Positions 43,844 to 52,481 of a DNA stretch of 64,000 nucleotides are shown one piece after another; the stretch's first letter is position 1; every line of letters begins with the position of its first letter. The notes under the pieces were generated by a model. The model made no database searches, had not been told where the DNA came from, and saw nothing but the letters and a program-made list of their open reading frames with translations. The position numbers and the translations under genes are program-made. The DNA comes from Salsuginibacillus halophilus (lineage in GTDB: Bacteria; Bacillota; Bacilli; Bacillales; Marinococcaceae). The stretch is taken from contig NZ_PYAV01000006.1 of NCBI RefSeq assembly GCF_003014715.1, positions 124,001 through 188,000 of the forward strand. The letters are read 5' to 3'.

Positions 43844-45628
43844 CTACTGCTTTTGTGATAACTGTAAAAACTGCTCAACGTCTTCCAAAAGCGGGGCAGC
43901 TGCTTCTTTCCAAAATTCCTTTTTCGTAATATCAGCATGCAGATGCTTCCAGGCGAGCTCTTCCACCGGCATCGATGCTGTATCACGCAAAAGCGCAATA
44001 TACTGATCTTCAAATGCTGGTCCTTCTTCCTTGGCTCGTTGATAAATCCCAAGGCTGAACAAGTAGCCAAACGTGTACGGGAAGTTATAAAACGGCACGC
44101 CGGTCATATGAAAGTGCAGCTTAGAGGACCAGAACGTTGGACTGTAAGACGCAAGCTGACCACAGTACGCTTCCTCTTGTGCTTCCTGCATTAAATGATT
44201 CAACTGATCTGCTGTGAGCCAGCCGTTTTTGCGCTGTTCATAAAACCGCTTTTCAAATAAGAAACGAGCGTGCAGATTCATAAAGAACGCAAGACCCCGG
44301 CTGATTTTTGTGTTCAACAGCGCAAGTTTTTCAGCTTCATTTTCTGCCTCATTTACTGCAGATTCAGCCACGATTTGTTCAGCAAACGTTGAAGCTGTTT
44401 CAGCTACGTTCATGGCGTAACGGGTAGAGAAATAAGACACCCCCTGCATTGCTTCCTGATGATACGCGTGACCAAGCTCATGAGCAAGGGTCTGTACATT
44501 GGATGGTGTGCCACCGTAGGTCATAAAGATGCGCGTTTCACCTGTTTCCGGAAAGCGTGTGCAAAAACCGCCAGGGCGTTTACCAGGGCGATCTTCTGCT
44601 TCGATCCAATGATTTTCAAAAGCATGCTTTGTAAAATCAGCAAGTTTTGGACTTACTTCACGAAACTGCGCGGTAATCGCTTCTGCCGCTTCATCAAATG
44701 GAACGATTTGTTCGATTTCGCCAAGCGGCGCATGTACATCATGCCAGGCAAGCGCATCGACCCCAATTAAACGTGCTTTTTCATCCATAAACGGCAGTAA
44801 CTTCGGCTTCAGCTCTTCAATTGCCTCCCACATCGCATCAAGGGTTTTTTCTTCCATTCGGTTAATCATTAACGGCTCTTTTAAAACGTTCGTCCAGCCC
44901 CGCTTTTCATATAAATTTAAACGAAAGCCAGCAAGGTGGTTTAAGGTTTCTGCAAATACACTCCCCTGCTCGTCCCATGCTTCTTCCCAAGCTTTATGCA
45001 TGTTTTCTCGTACGGTACGGTCACTTGTCTCCATTTGATTTTGAGCTTGACCGACGGAAAGATTTTCACCATTCCAAGGAATCTTCATCCGGCCAACCAA
45101 GGTGTTATACATTTCACTCCATCCGGCGTAACCATCCTGGGCCAAGGATGATGCAAGCTGTTCAGCTTCAGCATCCATTTTCTCTTTCGCTTTTGTCCGC
45201 TGCTCTTCAAGCGGAAAAGTTAAACCAGCAGTATCGGGATGTTCAAGCACGGCCTGCCATGTACGATCGTCCATTTGTAAAATTTGCGCTTCCATCGTCG
45301 TTATAAGCGCACTTATTTTCGTACTCGTTTGCTTTAGAGAAGCCTGCCACTGTTTTGCGTATTCATCATTCACGTCAGCACTAATGACAGCGTTCACAAA
45401 TGAGCGCGCTTCCTCGAGTTTTGATGCAGCGCGCTGCAGTTTGAGATAAGAAGCGGTCCAGTCCCCTGCCTCCTCTGGCGATGCTGGTGTACCGTGTGTC
45501 TGTATGTCTGTTTCAAGTTGGTTGAGTTCTGTACGCAGCTGTTCCACAAAAGTTTGCAATTCTGCTGACGTGCTTCCACCTGAGAATATCGGCTCTAAAT
45601 CCCACGTTAATGAAGTTGATTTGATCAC
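43844..45628 (-). CDS. pepF: Oligoendopeptidase F family metallopeptidase
   Basis: 594 residues from GTG 45628 (AAAGGAG 9 nt upstream). The M3 zinc motif HELGHAYH lies near residue 385, with the third ligand Glu about 25 residues later (NVAETASTFAE). The N-terminal helical domain and the GGFCTRFPETGETRIFMTY segment are typical of PepF. It degrades short peptides in the cytoplasm. The gene is alone; the terminator that fits it is about 700 bp away, beyond repeat copy F. Confidence 0.92.
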   Translation of the reverse strand: MIKSTSLTWDLEPIFSGGSTSAELQTFVEQLRTELNQLETDIQTHGTPASPEEAGDWTASYLKLQRAASKLEEARSFVNAVISADVNDEYAKQWQASLKQTSTKISALITTMEAQILQMDDRTWQAVLEHPDTAGLTFPLEEQRTKAKEKMDAEAEQLASSLAQDGYAGWSEMYNTLVGRMKIPWNGENLSVGQAQNQMETSDRTVRENMHKAWEEAWDEQGSVFAETLNHLAGFRLNLYEKRGWTNVLKEPLMINRMEEKTLDAMWEAIEELKPKLLPFMDEKARLIGVDALAWHDVHAPLGEIEQIVPFDEAAEAITAQFREVSPKLADFTKHAFENHWIEAEDRPGKRPGGFCTRFPETGETRIFMTYGGTPSNVQTLAHELGHAYHQEAMQGVSYFSTRYAMNVAETASTFAEQIVAESAVNEAENEAEKLALLNTKISRGLAFFMNLHARFLFEKRFYEQRKNGWLTADQLNHLMQEAQEEAYCGQLASYSPTFWSSKLHFHMTGVPFYNFPYTFGYLFSLGIYQRAKEEGPAFEDQYIALLRDTASMPVEELAWKHLHADITKKEFWKEAAAPLLEDVEQFLQLSQKQ

Positions 45629-45804
45629 TTATATCCACTCCTTTATTTCGTAACACTAAACAAAACGAGCATATCACGAAGTTCAGGCTTGCGAAAGGTA
45701 TATGTAAAATATTTCTGAAATTTTTGAGTCGCTATTGCACTTGTTTAGTGAAAGCAGGTCCTTTTCCCGAACTTGTTAAGTCAGGGGTATCTGGTGGAAG
45801 GACC

Positions 45805-45841
45805 TAAAAAAACGCCTGCACCAGCTTACTGGTACAGGCGT
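45805..45841 (-). terminator. Terminator of the BCCT transporter gene
   Basis: Minus strand: ACGCCTG-(N)2-CCAG pairs with CTGG-(N)2-CAGGCGT, followed by TTTTTTT. Confidence 0.88.
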
Positions 45842-45850
45842 CTTCGGATG

Positions 45851-47416
45851 TTAATCCATATCTTCACGGTAAATATAATACTTTGACCCGAACGACTTCG
45901 GCATATCTTCTTTAATTGCTTTTGTAAAGGAGAAGGCAAGCATCGTCATAATAAATATGAGCGGAAAGCCTGCAACAATACTTGCGGTTTGCAGGGTATC
46001 AAGCGTTCCTCCACCGATTAACAATAACACCATAGACGGCAGTGCCATAACAACTGCCCAGAATAGACGGTTCCAACGCTCCGGCTCATCATCGATATAG
46101 TTTTGACATACCGATGCAAGAATATAGGAACCAGAGTCAAATGTTGTTGCCAAAAAGATGATCGCAAGGACAACAAAGATCCCGACAAAAACTGGACTTA
46201 ACGGCATTTGGGCAACCGTACCAATGATTGCAGCTTCCGTACCTACATTGTTCAGCGTATCAACCGGTGAGTACTGACCGGTAAGCTCAAGATACAAACC
46301 GAAGTTACCAAGAATTCCGAAGTACAACAAACAGCCGATCGTGCCATAAACGAGCGTGCCTAGTACCATCTCGCGAATTGTCCGTCCCTTAGAGATACGT
46401 GCAACGAACAAACCGACAAACGGTGCGTACACAAGCCACCATGCCCAATAAAAAATGGTCCAGGCTTCTGGGAATCCTGTTGATTCAAAGTTGGCAAAGT
46501 CTTTGAATGGTTCTGTCCACATCGCCATTTGAAAGAAGTTATCGAGCAGTCGACCAACGCTGTTTACCATTGTATCCGTAATAAAAAGCGTCGGTCCAAC
46601 AACGAGAATGAAACCTAGCAAAATGAACGAAAGCCATAAGTTAATGTTACTTAAATGACGGATCCCGCGGCGCAGCCCGGTATAAGAACTAATTGCGAAA
46701 ATGGCTGTACAACCGAGCAGGACGATGACATAAAGGCCCATACCTGGCTCAATTCCGGTAAAGTAGGAAACCCCTTCACCGATGAGTGGGGTTGCAAGAC
46801 CCATCGTCGTACCCGCACCACCAAGCAAACCAATCATAAATAATACATCAACAAGTTTACCTACCGGTCCATCTGTGTATCCTTTTAAAATCGGGCGGCA
46901 CGCCTCACTTACTTTAAGGACAGAGCGGCGGCGCACATAGAAGAAGTATGCAATTGGCAGGGCCGGCAAACAGTAAATCGCCCAGGCAATTGGTCCCCAG
47001 TGGAATAAGCCGTAAGTAGTCGCCCACTCAATAGCTTCATTTGAACCAGGTTCAGCACCAAACGGCGGTCCTTGATAATAAAATGCCCATTCGATTGTGC
47101 CCCAGTAAAGAACGCTTGAGCCAATCCCTGCTGCAAACAACATGCCTGCCCAGGTGAGCGTGTTAAATTCCGGTTTAGACTCTTTACTTCCAAGAACGAT
47201 TCGTCCATATCGGCTGAAAGCAATATAAAGTAGAAATACAAGTAACACCATACCAATGAGTAAATAGAGGTTACCAAATGATTCGGTCACAAAGGTATTG
47301 GCCGCTGTAACCATTTCATCCCCAAAGTCCGGGAACAAAACGAGCGGCACGGCAACGCTGAATAACACGAGAAGCGCTCCGATAAACGTCGGCCAATCCA
47401 TAATTTTTCGGTCCAT
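45851..47416 (-). CDS. BCCT family transporter, probably carnitine/betaine
   Basis: 521 residues with 12 predicted membrane segments. The BCCT tryptophan signature is FYWAWWLVYAPFVG in the region of segment 8, and GIGSSVLYWGTIEW carries the substrate-box residues of segment 2. BCCT proteins carry quaternary amines (betaine, choline, carnitine), usually with Na+. The N- and C-terminal tails are short. It is divergent from the carnitine operon, and both promoters hold near-identical dyads in the -35/-10 spacer, so carnitine is the likely substrate. Osmotic uptake of glycine betaine is the alternative. Confidence 0.9.
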   Translation of the reverse strand: MDRKIMDWPTFIGALLVLFSVAVPLVLFPDFGDEMVTAANTFVTESFGNLYLLIGMVLLVFLLYIAFSRYGRIVLGSKESKPEFNTLTWAGMLFAAGIGSSVLYWGTIEWAFYYQGPPFGAEPGSNEAIEWATTYGLFHWGPIAWAIYCLPALPIAYFFYVRRRSVLKVSEACRPILKGYTDGPVGKLVDVLFMIGLLGGAGTTMGLATPLIGEGVSYFTGIEPGMGLYVIVLLGCTAIFAISSYTGLRRGIRHLSNINLWLSFILLGFILVVGPTLFITDTMVNSVGRLLDNFFQMAMWTEPFKDFANFESTGFPEAWTIFYWAWWLVYAPFVGLFVARISKGRTIREMVLGTLVYGTIGCLLYFGILGNFGLYLELTGQYSPVDTLNNVGTEAAIIGTVAQMPLSPVFVGIFVVLAIIFLATTFDSGSYILASVCQNYIDDEPERWNRLFWAVVMALPSMVLLLIGGGTLDTLQTASIVAGFPLIFIMTMLAFSFTKAIKEDMPKSFGSKYYIYREDMD

Positions 47417-47457
47417 GAATATCTCCCTTCACGTGAATAGCTTATTTGCACATCAAA

Positions 47458-47486
47458 ACGATACCACCTGGACGGTTTTGTAACAA
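47458..47486 (-). promoter_or_regulatory. BCCT promoter with operator in its spacer
   Basis: Minus strand: TTGTTA (47481-47486), 17-bp spacer, TATCGT (47458-47463). The dyad AACCGTCCAGGTGGTA (47462-47477) fills the spacer and matches the operator of the divergent operon at 14 of 16 bases. Between the two promoters (47487-47630) I see nothing else. Confidence 0.75.
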
Positions 47487-47630
47487 CACAGCCCAGCCAT
47501 TACTGTAAAGCTTCATACCTACTCACACTTTCAAATTCGTCCTCAACTCAAATATAGACATAAATTTCCGCTTCTTTCGCCGTTATCTGACTATTTTCGT
47601 CACTTTGTGAATTTTGAAAGCTTTTTTTAG

Positions 47631-47659
47631 TTGCAAGTTTACCGTCCAGATGGTACAGT
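47631..47659 (+). promoter_or_regulatory. cdh operon promoter with operator in its spacer
   Basis: TTGCAA (47631-47636), 17-bp spacer, TACAGT (47654-47659). The dyad TACCGTCCAGATGGTA (47640-47655), ACC-N2-C-N2-G-N2-GGT in form, lies in the spacer. Confidence 0.78.
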
Positions 47660-47700
47660 AATACTCAATGAGCAGATTAATTTTTGAGGAGGATTCTTAA

Positions 47701-48591
47701 ATGAATAAAAATATTATTGTTACAGCTGCACTGACAGGTGCCGGAGAAACCCGTCAAAAAAACGAACACGTTCCTGTAACCCCAAAAGAAATTGCAGATG
47801 ATGCAATCGCAGTCGCTAAAGCCGGAGCAAGCATTGCTCACATCCATGCACGTGACCCGGAAACCGGTGGCATCAGTCACGACCCTGCCGTTTACCAAGA
47901 AATTGTTGAACGCGTACGTGAAAGTGATACAGACATTATCATTAACATGACAGCCGGTGGCGGCGGTGACTGGGTACCGGGCAAAGATAACCCTGCAAAC
48001 GGGGGTGAAGGTACTGACTTACAAACGCCTGAAGAACGGCATGCCCCAGTTGGTCAACTCCTTCCCGAAATTTGTACATTGGACTGTGGCAGTTTAAATT
48101 TCGGTGATCAAGTGTATTTAAACCCTGAAAACTGGCTGCGTGAACAAGCACGGCTTGTGCAGGCAAGTGGCGTAAAACCAGAACTCGAATGCTTTGATAC
48201 GGGTCAAATACGTCTTGCCAAACAGCTTGTGCATGAAGGATTAATTGATGACCGTCCTTTGTTTCAATTCTGTTTAGGCATCCCTTGGGGCGCAGAGGCA
48301 GATGCAAAAACGATGATGCTCATGAAAGATCACCTGCCGGAAGGCGCTGACTGGGCAGCATTTGGTATTGGACGCCACCAGTTCCCAATGGCTGTTCAAT
48401 CAGCACTGCTCGGTGGTCACGTACGCGTTGGTTTAGAAGATAACCTCTACCTGCGTAAAGGGGTACTCGCCTCCAATGTCGATTTAGTTGACCACATCGT
48501 AAATCAAATCCAAGGACTCGGGGCAGAACCAATGTCTCCACAAGCTACGCGGGAGCACTTAAATCTGCGCCGGCCGGAAGGAGTCCGGTAA
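47701..48591 (+). CDS. cdhC: 3-dehydrocarnitine cleavage enzyme (BKACE, DUF849)
   Basis: 296 residues of the beta-keto acid cleavage family: TAALTGAGE at the N-terminus, metal-binding HIHARDPETGG (His-x-His near 48-50), INMTAGGGGDW and GGHVRVGLEDN at the C-terminus. The family condenses a beta-keto acid with acetyl-CoA, giving acetoacetate and a new acyl-CoA. With carnitine dehydrogenase and a thioesterase next to it, the substrate should be 3-dehydrocarnitine, giving betainyl-CoA. GAGGAGG precedes the ATG. First gene of the operon, in the same C-A-B order as in Pseudomonas. Confidence 0.9.
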   Translation: MNKNIIVTAALTGAGETRQKNEHVPVTPKEIADDAIAVAKAGASIAHIHARDPETGGISHDPAVYQEIVERVRESDTDIIINMTAGGGGDWVPGKDNPANGGEGTDLQTPEERHAPVGQLLPEICTLDCGSLNFGDQVYLNPENWLREQARLVQASGVKPELECFDTGQIRLAKQLVHEGLIDDRPLFQFCLGIPWGAEADAKTMMLMKDHLPEGADWAAFGIGRHQFPMAVQSALLGGHVRVGLEDNLYLRKGVLASNVDLVDHIVNQIQGLGAEPMSPQATREHLNLRRPEGVR

Positions 48592-49556
48592 TGATGCAGC
48601 ACACGATCTCAAAAGCCGCGGTAGTCGGCACAGGTGTTATCGGTAACGGTTGGATCGCCCGCTGCCTTGCACAAGGAATTCAAGTAACGGCTTTTGATCC
48701 GGCACCAGAGGCAGAAGCAAAAACCCGCGAAGCTGTTGCACGCGCATGGCCTTATTTAGAAAAACAAGGGATGCATCCAGAAGCTTCAATAGAAAACTTA
48801 ACATTTGCACCTACCCTTGCTGAAGCAGTGGCAGGTGCACCTTTTATCCAAGAAAACGTACCGGAGCGTGAAGCTTTAAAAGGTGGTGTGCTGAAAGAAA
48901 TTGCAGAAGCAGCCGATGACGATGCCGTGATTGGTTCAAGTACCTCCGGCTTGAAACCTTCGACGCTGCAGGCTTACTGCACCGGGCCAGAGCGCTTTGT
49001 CGTTGCACATCCGTTTAATCCTGTGTACCTTCTCCCCCTTGTTGAAGTAGTGCCTGGTGAGGCGACTTCTACACATAGTGTGGAAAAAGCACAGGCAATT
49101 TATGAGCAGTTAAACATGAAACCTCTCGTTGTACGTAAAGAAATTGAAGGACACATTGCTGACAGACTCATTGAAGCCTTGTGGCGTGAGTCCCTCCACT
49201 TAGTGAATGACGGCATTGCCACAACAGAAGAAGTGGATACTGCATTTATTTATGGAGCCGGTATGCGCTATGCTTTAATGGGGCCATTTCTCACGTTCCA
49301 CCTTGCCGGAGGTGAAGGTGGTATGGGACACATGCTGAAACAGTTCGGCCCAGCGCTTGAACTGCCGTGGACAAAGCTTAAAGCGCCTGAGCTGACAGAT
49401 GCTTTGGCAGACCAAGTCATTCAAGGTTGTGAGTCACAAACAGAAGGAATTTCTATCACAGATCTCGAAGATCGAAGAGATGAATTTTTACTTCGGTTAA
49501 ATGAGCTCTTGGAGGAATTTTGGCCAGGGGCAAATGTTTCTAAAGGACCGCTTTAA
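48591..49556 (+). CDS. cdhA: L-carnitine 3-dehydrogenase
   Basis: 321 residues of the 3-hydroxyacyl-CoA dehydrogenase-like fold: NAD loop VVGTGVIGNGW at the N-terminus, SSTSGL and the catalytic His in VVAHPFNP (about 140), then EGHIADRL. FNPVYLLPLVEVVPG and the C-terminal helix-rich half match carnitine dehydrogenases rather than FadB-type enzymes. It oxidises L-carnitine to 3-dehydrocarnitine. The ATG overlaps the end of the cleavage-enzyme gene, with AAGGAG 7 nt upstream, so translation is coupled. Confidence 0.9.
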   Translation: MMQHTISKAAVVGTGVIGNGWIARCLAQGIQVTAFDPAPEAEAKTREAVARAWPYLEKQGMHPEASIENLTFAPTLAEAVAGAPFIQENVPEREALKGGVLKEIAEAADDDAVIGSSTSGLKPSTLQAYCTGPERFVVAHPFNPVYLLPLVEVVPGEATSTHSVEKAQAIYEQLNMKPLVVRKEIEGHIADRLIEALWRESLHLVNDGIATTEEVDTAFIYGAGMRYALMGPFLTFHLAGGEGGMGHMLKQFGPALELPWTKLKAPELTDALADQVIQGCESQTEGISITDLEDRRDEFLLRLNELLEEFWPGANVSKGPL

Positions 49557-49595
49557 AACGAACTCCAAACTTTTGTTAAAAAGAAAGGAAGAGGC

Positions 49596-50069
49596 ATGAT
49601 GGGCAACGCTTTATATACACGCACTGTTCCAAACAGCTGGACAGATTACAATGGACATATGAACGATGCAGCGTATGCAGCTGCTTTCAGTCATGCCGGC
49701 GAAGCATTAATCGAACGGATCGGCCTTGATGCTGACGGTCGTTCACGCCACGGCTACACAATTTTTACGTTGGAAACGCATATTGTTTATTTAAATGAGG
49801 TACATGAAGAAGAAGAGATTTCAATTTCCGTTCAATTTCTTGATTACGATCAAAAGCGGCTCCATCTTTTTTACACAATGTACAACGCCTCAGGTGAACG
49901 CGCAGCTGTTAGTGAACAAATGTTTATGGGTATGGATACCGCTACAGAACACCCTGCACCCTTTCCTGAACCGGTATATGCCGAAGTGGAAATGCTGGCT
50001 GCTTCAGACAAAAATCTAGAACGCCCGCATGAAGCCGGCCGCACCATCGGAATCCGCCGTAAAGGGTAG
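49596..50069 (+). CDS. cdhB: Betainyl-CoA thioesterase (hotdog fold)
   Basis: 157 residues of the 4-hydroxybenzoyl-CoA thioesterase-like hotdog family. The active-site segment is SWTDYNGHMNDAAYA, with Asp17 and His21 typical of the class. It should release glycine betaine from betainyl-CoA, the last step from carnitine. The role comes from the operon context; the family itself has many substrates. AAAGGAAGAGG lies upstream of the ATG pair. The regulator gene follows 15 bp later. Confidence 0.85.
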   Translation: MMGNALYTRTVPNSWTDYNGHMNDAAYAAAFSHAGEALIERIGLDADGRSRHGYTIFTLETHIVYLNEVHEEEEISISVQFLDYDQKRLHLFYTMYNASGERAAVSEQMFMGMDTATEHPAPFPEPVYAEVEMLAASDKNLERPHEAGRTIGIRRKG

Positions 50070-50084
50070 TTAGAAAGGAGGAAG

Positions 50085-50639
50085 ATGATGCCAAAACCAA
50101 GTAAGCAGCACGCGATCCTTCGAGCCGCTGCCCGTGTGGTTGAAGAAAAAGGAGTGATGCATTTAACATTAGATGCCGTCGCTAAAGAAGCCGGGGTGAG
50201 TAAAGGCGGTCTGCTTTATCACTTTCCAACAAAGGAAGCGCTTGTTGAAGGCATGGTCAAGCAGATTTCTGCAATGTATCAAGAAGAAGCCGCCAAGTTT
50301 GTTGAAGAAGATGAAGATACAGCCGGCGCTTGGACACGGGCCTACATTCATGAAACATTTCGTCAAACTGAAGAAGAAAAAGAGATGAATGCGGGGATGC
50401 TCGCTGCAATCGCTGTAAATCCTGAATTGCTGAATCCTGTGCGGAATTCATATAAACGCTGGCGTGAACGGATCGCCGAAGATGGTATCGATGAAACTGA
50501 GGCAACGATCGCGCTGCTAGCGTCAGATGGATTATGGCTGACCGAGCTTTTTGGCTTAGTGCCGCTAGATGATGAGCAAAGAGAAAAAATCTATGAAACT
50601 TTACGTGAACGAACAATATCGGAGCACCATAAAACGTAA
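50085..50639 (+). CDS. TetR family regulator of the carnitine operon
   Basis: 184 residues with an N-terminal HTH: LTLDAVAKEAGVSKGGLLYHFPTKEAL. The C-terminal domain resembles the TetR_C group of BetI-like proteins (memory). It is the last gene of the cdh operon. The twin dyads in the BCCT and cdh promoters are its probable operators, making it autoregulated; the ligand may be carnitine or a CoA intermediate. GAAAGGAGGAAG lies upstream of the start. Confidence 0.88.
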   Translation: MMPKPSKQHAILRAAARVVEEKGVMHLTLDAVAKEAGVSKGGLLYHFPTKEALVEGMVKQISAMYQEEAAKFVEEDEDTAGAWTRAYIHETFRQTEEEKEMNAGMLAAIAVNPELLNPVRNSYKRWRERIAEDGIDETEATIALLASDGLWLTELFGLVPLDDEQREKIYETLRERTISEHHKT

Positions 50640-50686
50640 AAAAGCTCGTTACGGCATCCATATACGGACGCTGTAACGAGCTTTTT
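50639..50686 (+). terminator. Terminator of the cdh operon
   Basis: AAAGCTCGTTACGGC (50641-50655) pairs with GCTGTAACGAGCTTT (50670-50684) with one wobble, then TT. A-run upstream makes it usable in both directions. Confidence 0.85.
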
Positions 50687-50701
50687 CATGAAAAATTAAA
50701 A

Positions 50702-50890
50702 TTAGTCGTGCTGATCCTCTAATGCCGTGTAGCCGTATGCTTCAATTTTAGGGAAGTTATCTTGATCTACCACCCATAAAATATCGTCTCCGTCTTTCAC
50801 GACCATTTGATCATGTTTGCAAGCGTTTCTCGCTTCCGTTTCATCTGTAAACTTCTGCGCTGGAATTTGCACATCTCCAATAATAATCAT
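50702..50890 (-). CDS. Small acidic hypothetical protein
   Basis: 62 residues from ATG 50890, chosen because GGAGG lies 8 nt upstream; earlier ATGs overlap that site. It starts MIIIGDVQIPAQKF, has a central KHDQMVVKDGDDILWVVD strand-like stretch and an acidic end. No membrane segment or known motif. I do not recognise the family. It is about 45 bp downstream of the aldo/keto reductase gene on the same strand. Confidence 0.65.
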   Translation of the reverse strand: MIIIGDVQIPAQKFTDETEARNACKHDQMVVKDGDDILWVVDQDNFPKIEAYGYTALEDQHD

Positions 50891-50950
50891 GACCATCACC
50901 TCCATCTAACGGGTTTGTTTCCCTGTATTTTTTGGCGTTAAACCCCTTCA

Positions 50951-51781
50951 CTACTGCTCGTAATCGAAGGTATCAGGATGCGGACCAAAGCGGCGGTCTT
51001 CATGAAGCTGATCCAGACGTGCCATATCCGCTGGTGTCAGTTCAAAGTCAAACACATCGATATTTTTTTGGATTCGTTTCGGCGTAACAGACTTTGGAAT
51101 CGTGACGAGACCATGCTGTAAATGCCAGCGCAAAAGGACTTGCGCCGGATCTTTACGAACGCCGGAAGCAATTTCCCGCACGACGTCATGTTCGAGCAGC
51201 TCACCTTGCGTGAGCGGACGCCATGACTGCATTTGAATGTTGTTTTCCTGACAGTAGTCAAGGAGCTCTTTTTGAAATAACAGCGGGTGAAACTCCACTT
51301 GGTTCAGCATAGGCATTGTGTTCGCTGTTTCTTTAAGTTCCTCAAGATGATGCTTTTGAAAATTGCTGACACCAATCGCCCGTACGTGACCATCTTGATA
51401 CAACTTTTCTAGGGCGCGCCACGTTTCCTGAAACTTACCAGGCACCGGCCAGTGAATCATGTACATATCTAAAACTTCAAGTCCTAGGCGCTGCCGGCTG
51501 CGCTCAAATGCCGCGAGTGTTTCTTCGTATCCTTGTTCATCATTCCAAACTTTTGAAGCGACTGTAATATCCTCGCGTGGGATTTCTGCTTCATGCAGCG
51601 CTTCACCAACACCTGTCTCATTTCCGTAAACTGAAGCTGTATCAATCCCGCGGTAACCAGCTTCAAGCGCTGTATGCACAGCTTGTTTCACTTCACTTCC
51701 GTCTTCGGCTTTATATACGCCAAGACCCATCGTTGGAAACTGAACACCGTTTGCCAACGTAACAAAACGCTCATTACTCAT
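50951..51781 (-). CDS. Aldo/keto reductase
   Basis: 276 residues from ATG 51781 (AAAGGAGG 7 nt upstream), overlapping the ung stop, so coupled to it. The AKR tetrad is present: Asp in RGIDTASVYGNE, Tyr in the same motif, Lys in VASKVW and His in MIHWPV. GVSNF and IPKSVTPKRI bind NADPH. It resembles the Bacillus subtilis YvgN/YtbE glyoxal and methylglyoxal reductases. Substrate not assigned. Confidence 0.9.
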   Translation of the reverse strand: MSNERFVTLANGVQFPTMGLGVYKAEDGSEVKQAVHTALEAGYRGIDTASVYGNETGVGEALHEAEIPREDITVASKVWNDEQGYEETLAAFERSRQRLGLEVLDMYMIHWPVPGKFQETWRALEKLYQDGHVRAIGVSNFQKHHLEELKETANTMPMLNQVEFHPLLFQKELLDYCQENNIQMQSWRPLTQGELLEHDVVREIASGVRKDPAQVLLRWHLQHGLVTIPKSVTPKRIQKNIDVFDFELTPADMARLDQLHEDRRFGPHPDTFDYEQ

Positions 51782-52467
51782 CATGATTCCTCCTTTTGCT
51801 CCGGCAGCTCCCAAGTAATAGGGGTGCGGTTTTGCTGCTGTAAAAATTGATTGGCGCGTGAAAAAGGACGGCTTCCAAAAAAACCACGATGCGCTGAAAA
51901 CGGGCTCGGATGCGGAGATTCAATGATGAGGTGGTGATCATGTTGAATGAGTGCTTTTTTCGCTTGGGCCTGTTTGCCCCAAAGTATAAACACCACCGGC
52001 TCCGGCTTCGCATCAATCTGACGGATCACTTCATTGGTTAAGTGTTCCCATCCAATACCTTGATGCGATCCAGGCGTTTTAGCCCGCACAGTAAGTACTG
52101 TATTTAACAGCAGTACCCCCTGTTTTGCCCATGCGGTTAAGTTTCCGTGTGACGGGATTTCAACCCCTAGGTCTTGTGACATCTCTTTAAAGATATTCAC
52201 TAATGAAGGCGGGGGCTTGATCCCGTGCTGTACAGAGAAGCTTAAGCCATGAGCCTGACCGAAACCGTGATACGGGTCTTGTCCAAGTATGACGACTTTT
52301 ACGTCTTGATAGCTCGTATAATTCAGCGCATTAAAAATATCGTACATGTCCGGATAAATCGTCTGCTCCTGATATTCCTGCTTTAATTGTTCACGGAGCT
52401 TTTGATAATACGGTTTCTCAAACTCTTCACCAATTACACTCATCCAGTCATTTGGTAACACTTTCAA
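51781..52467 (-). CDS. ung: Uracil-DNA glycosylase
   Basis: 228 residues, full length. Family 1 motifs are the water-activating GQDPYHGFGQAHG (about 65) and the minor-groove loop HPSPFSAHRGFFG (about 187), plus LLLNTVLTVR. It removes uracil from DNA at the start of base-excision repair. It lies between the inositol-monophosphatase-like gene (14-bp gap) and the aldo/keto reductase; ywdG has a similar chromosomal region in Bacillus subtilis. Confidence 0.96.
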   Translation of the reverse strand: MKVLPNDWMSVIGEEFEKPYYQKLREQLKQEYQEQTIYPDMYDIFNALNYTSYQDVKVVILGQDPYHGFGQAHGLSFSVQHGIKPPPSLVNIFKEMSQDLGVEIPSHGNLTAWAKQGVLLLNTVLTVRAKTPGSHQGIGWEHLTNEVIRQIDAKPEPVVFILWGKQAQAKKALIQHDHHLIIESPHPSPFSAHRGFFGSRPFSRANQFLQQQNRTPITWELPEQKEES

Positions 52468-52481
52468 GCCGATCCCTCCGG

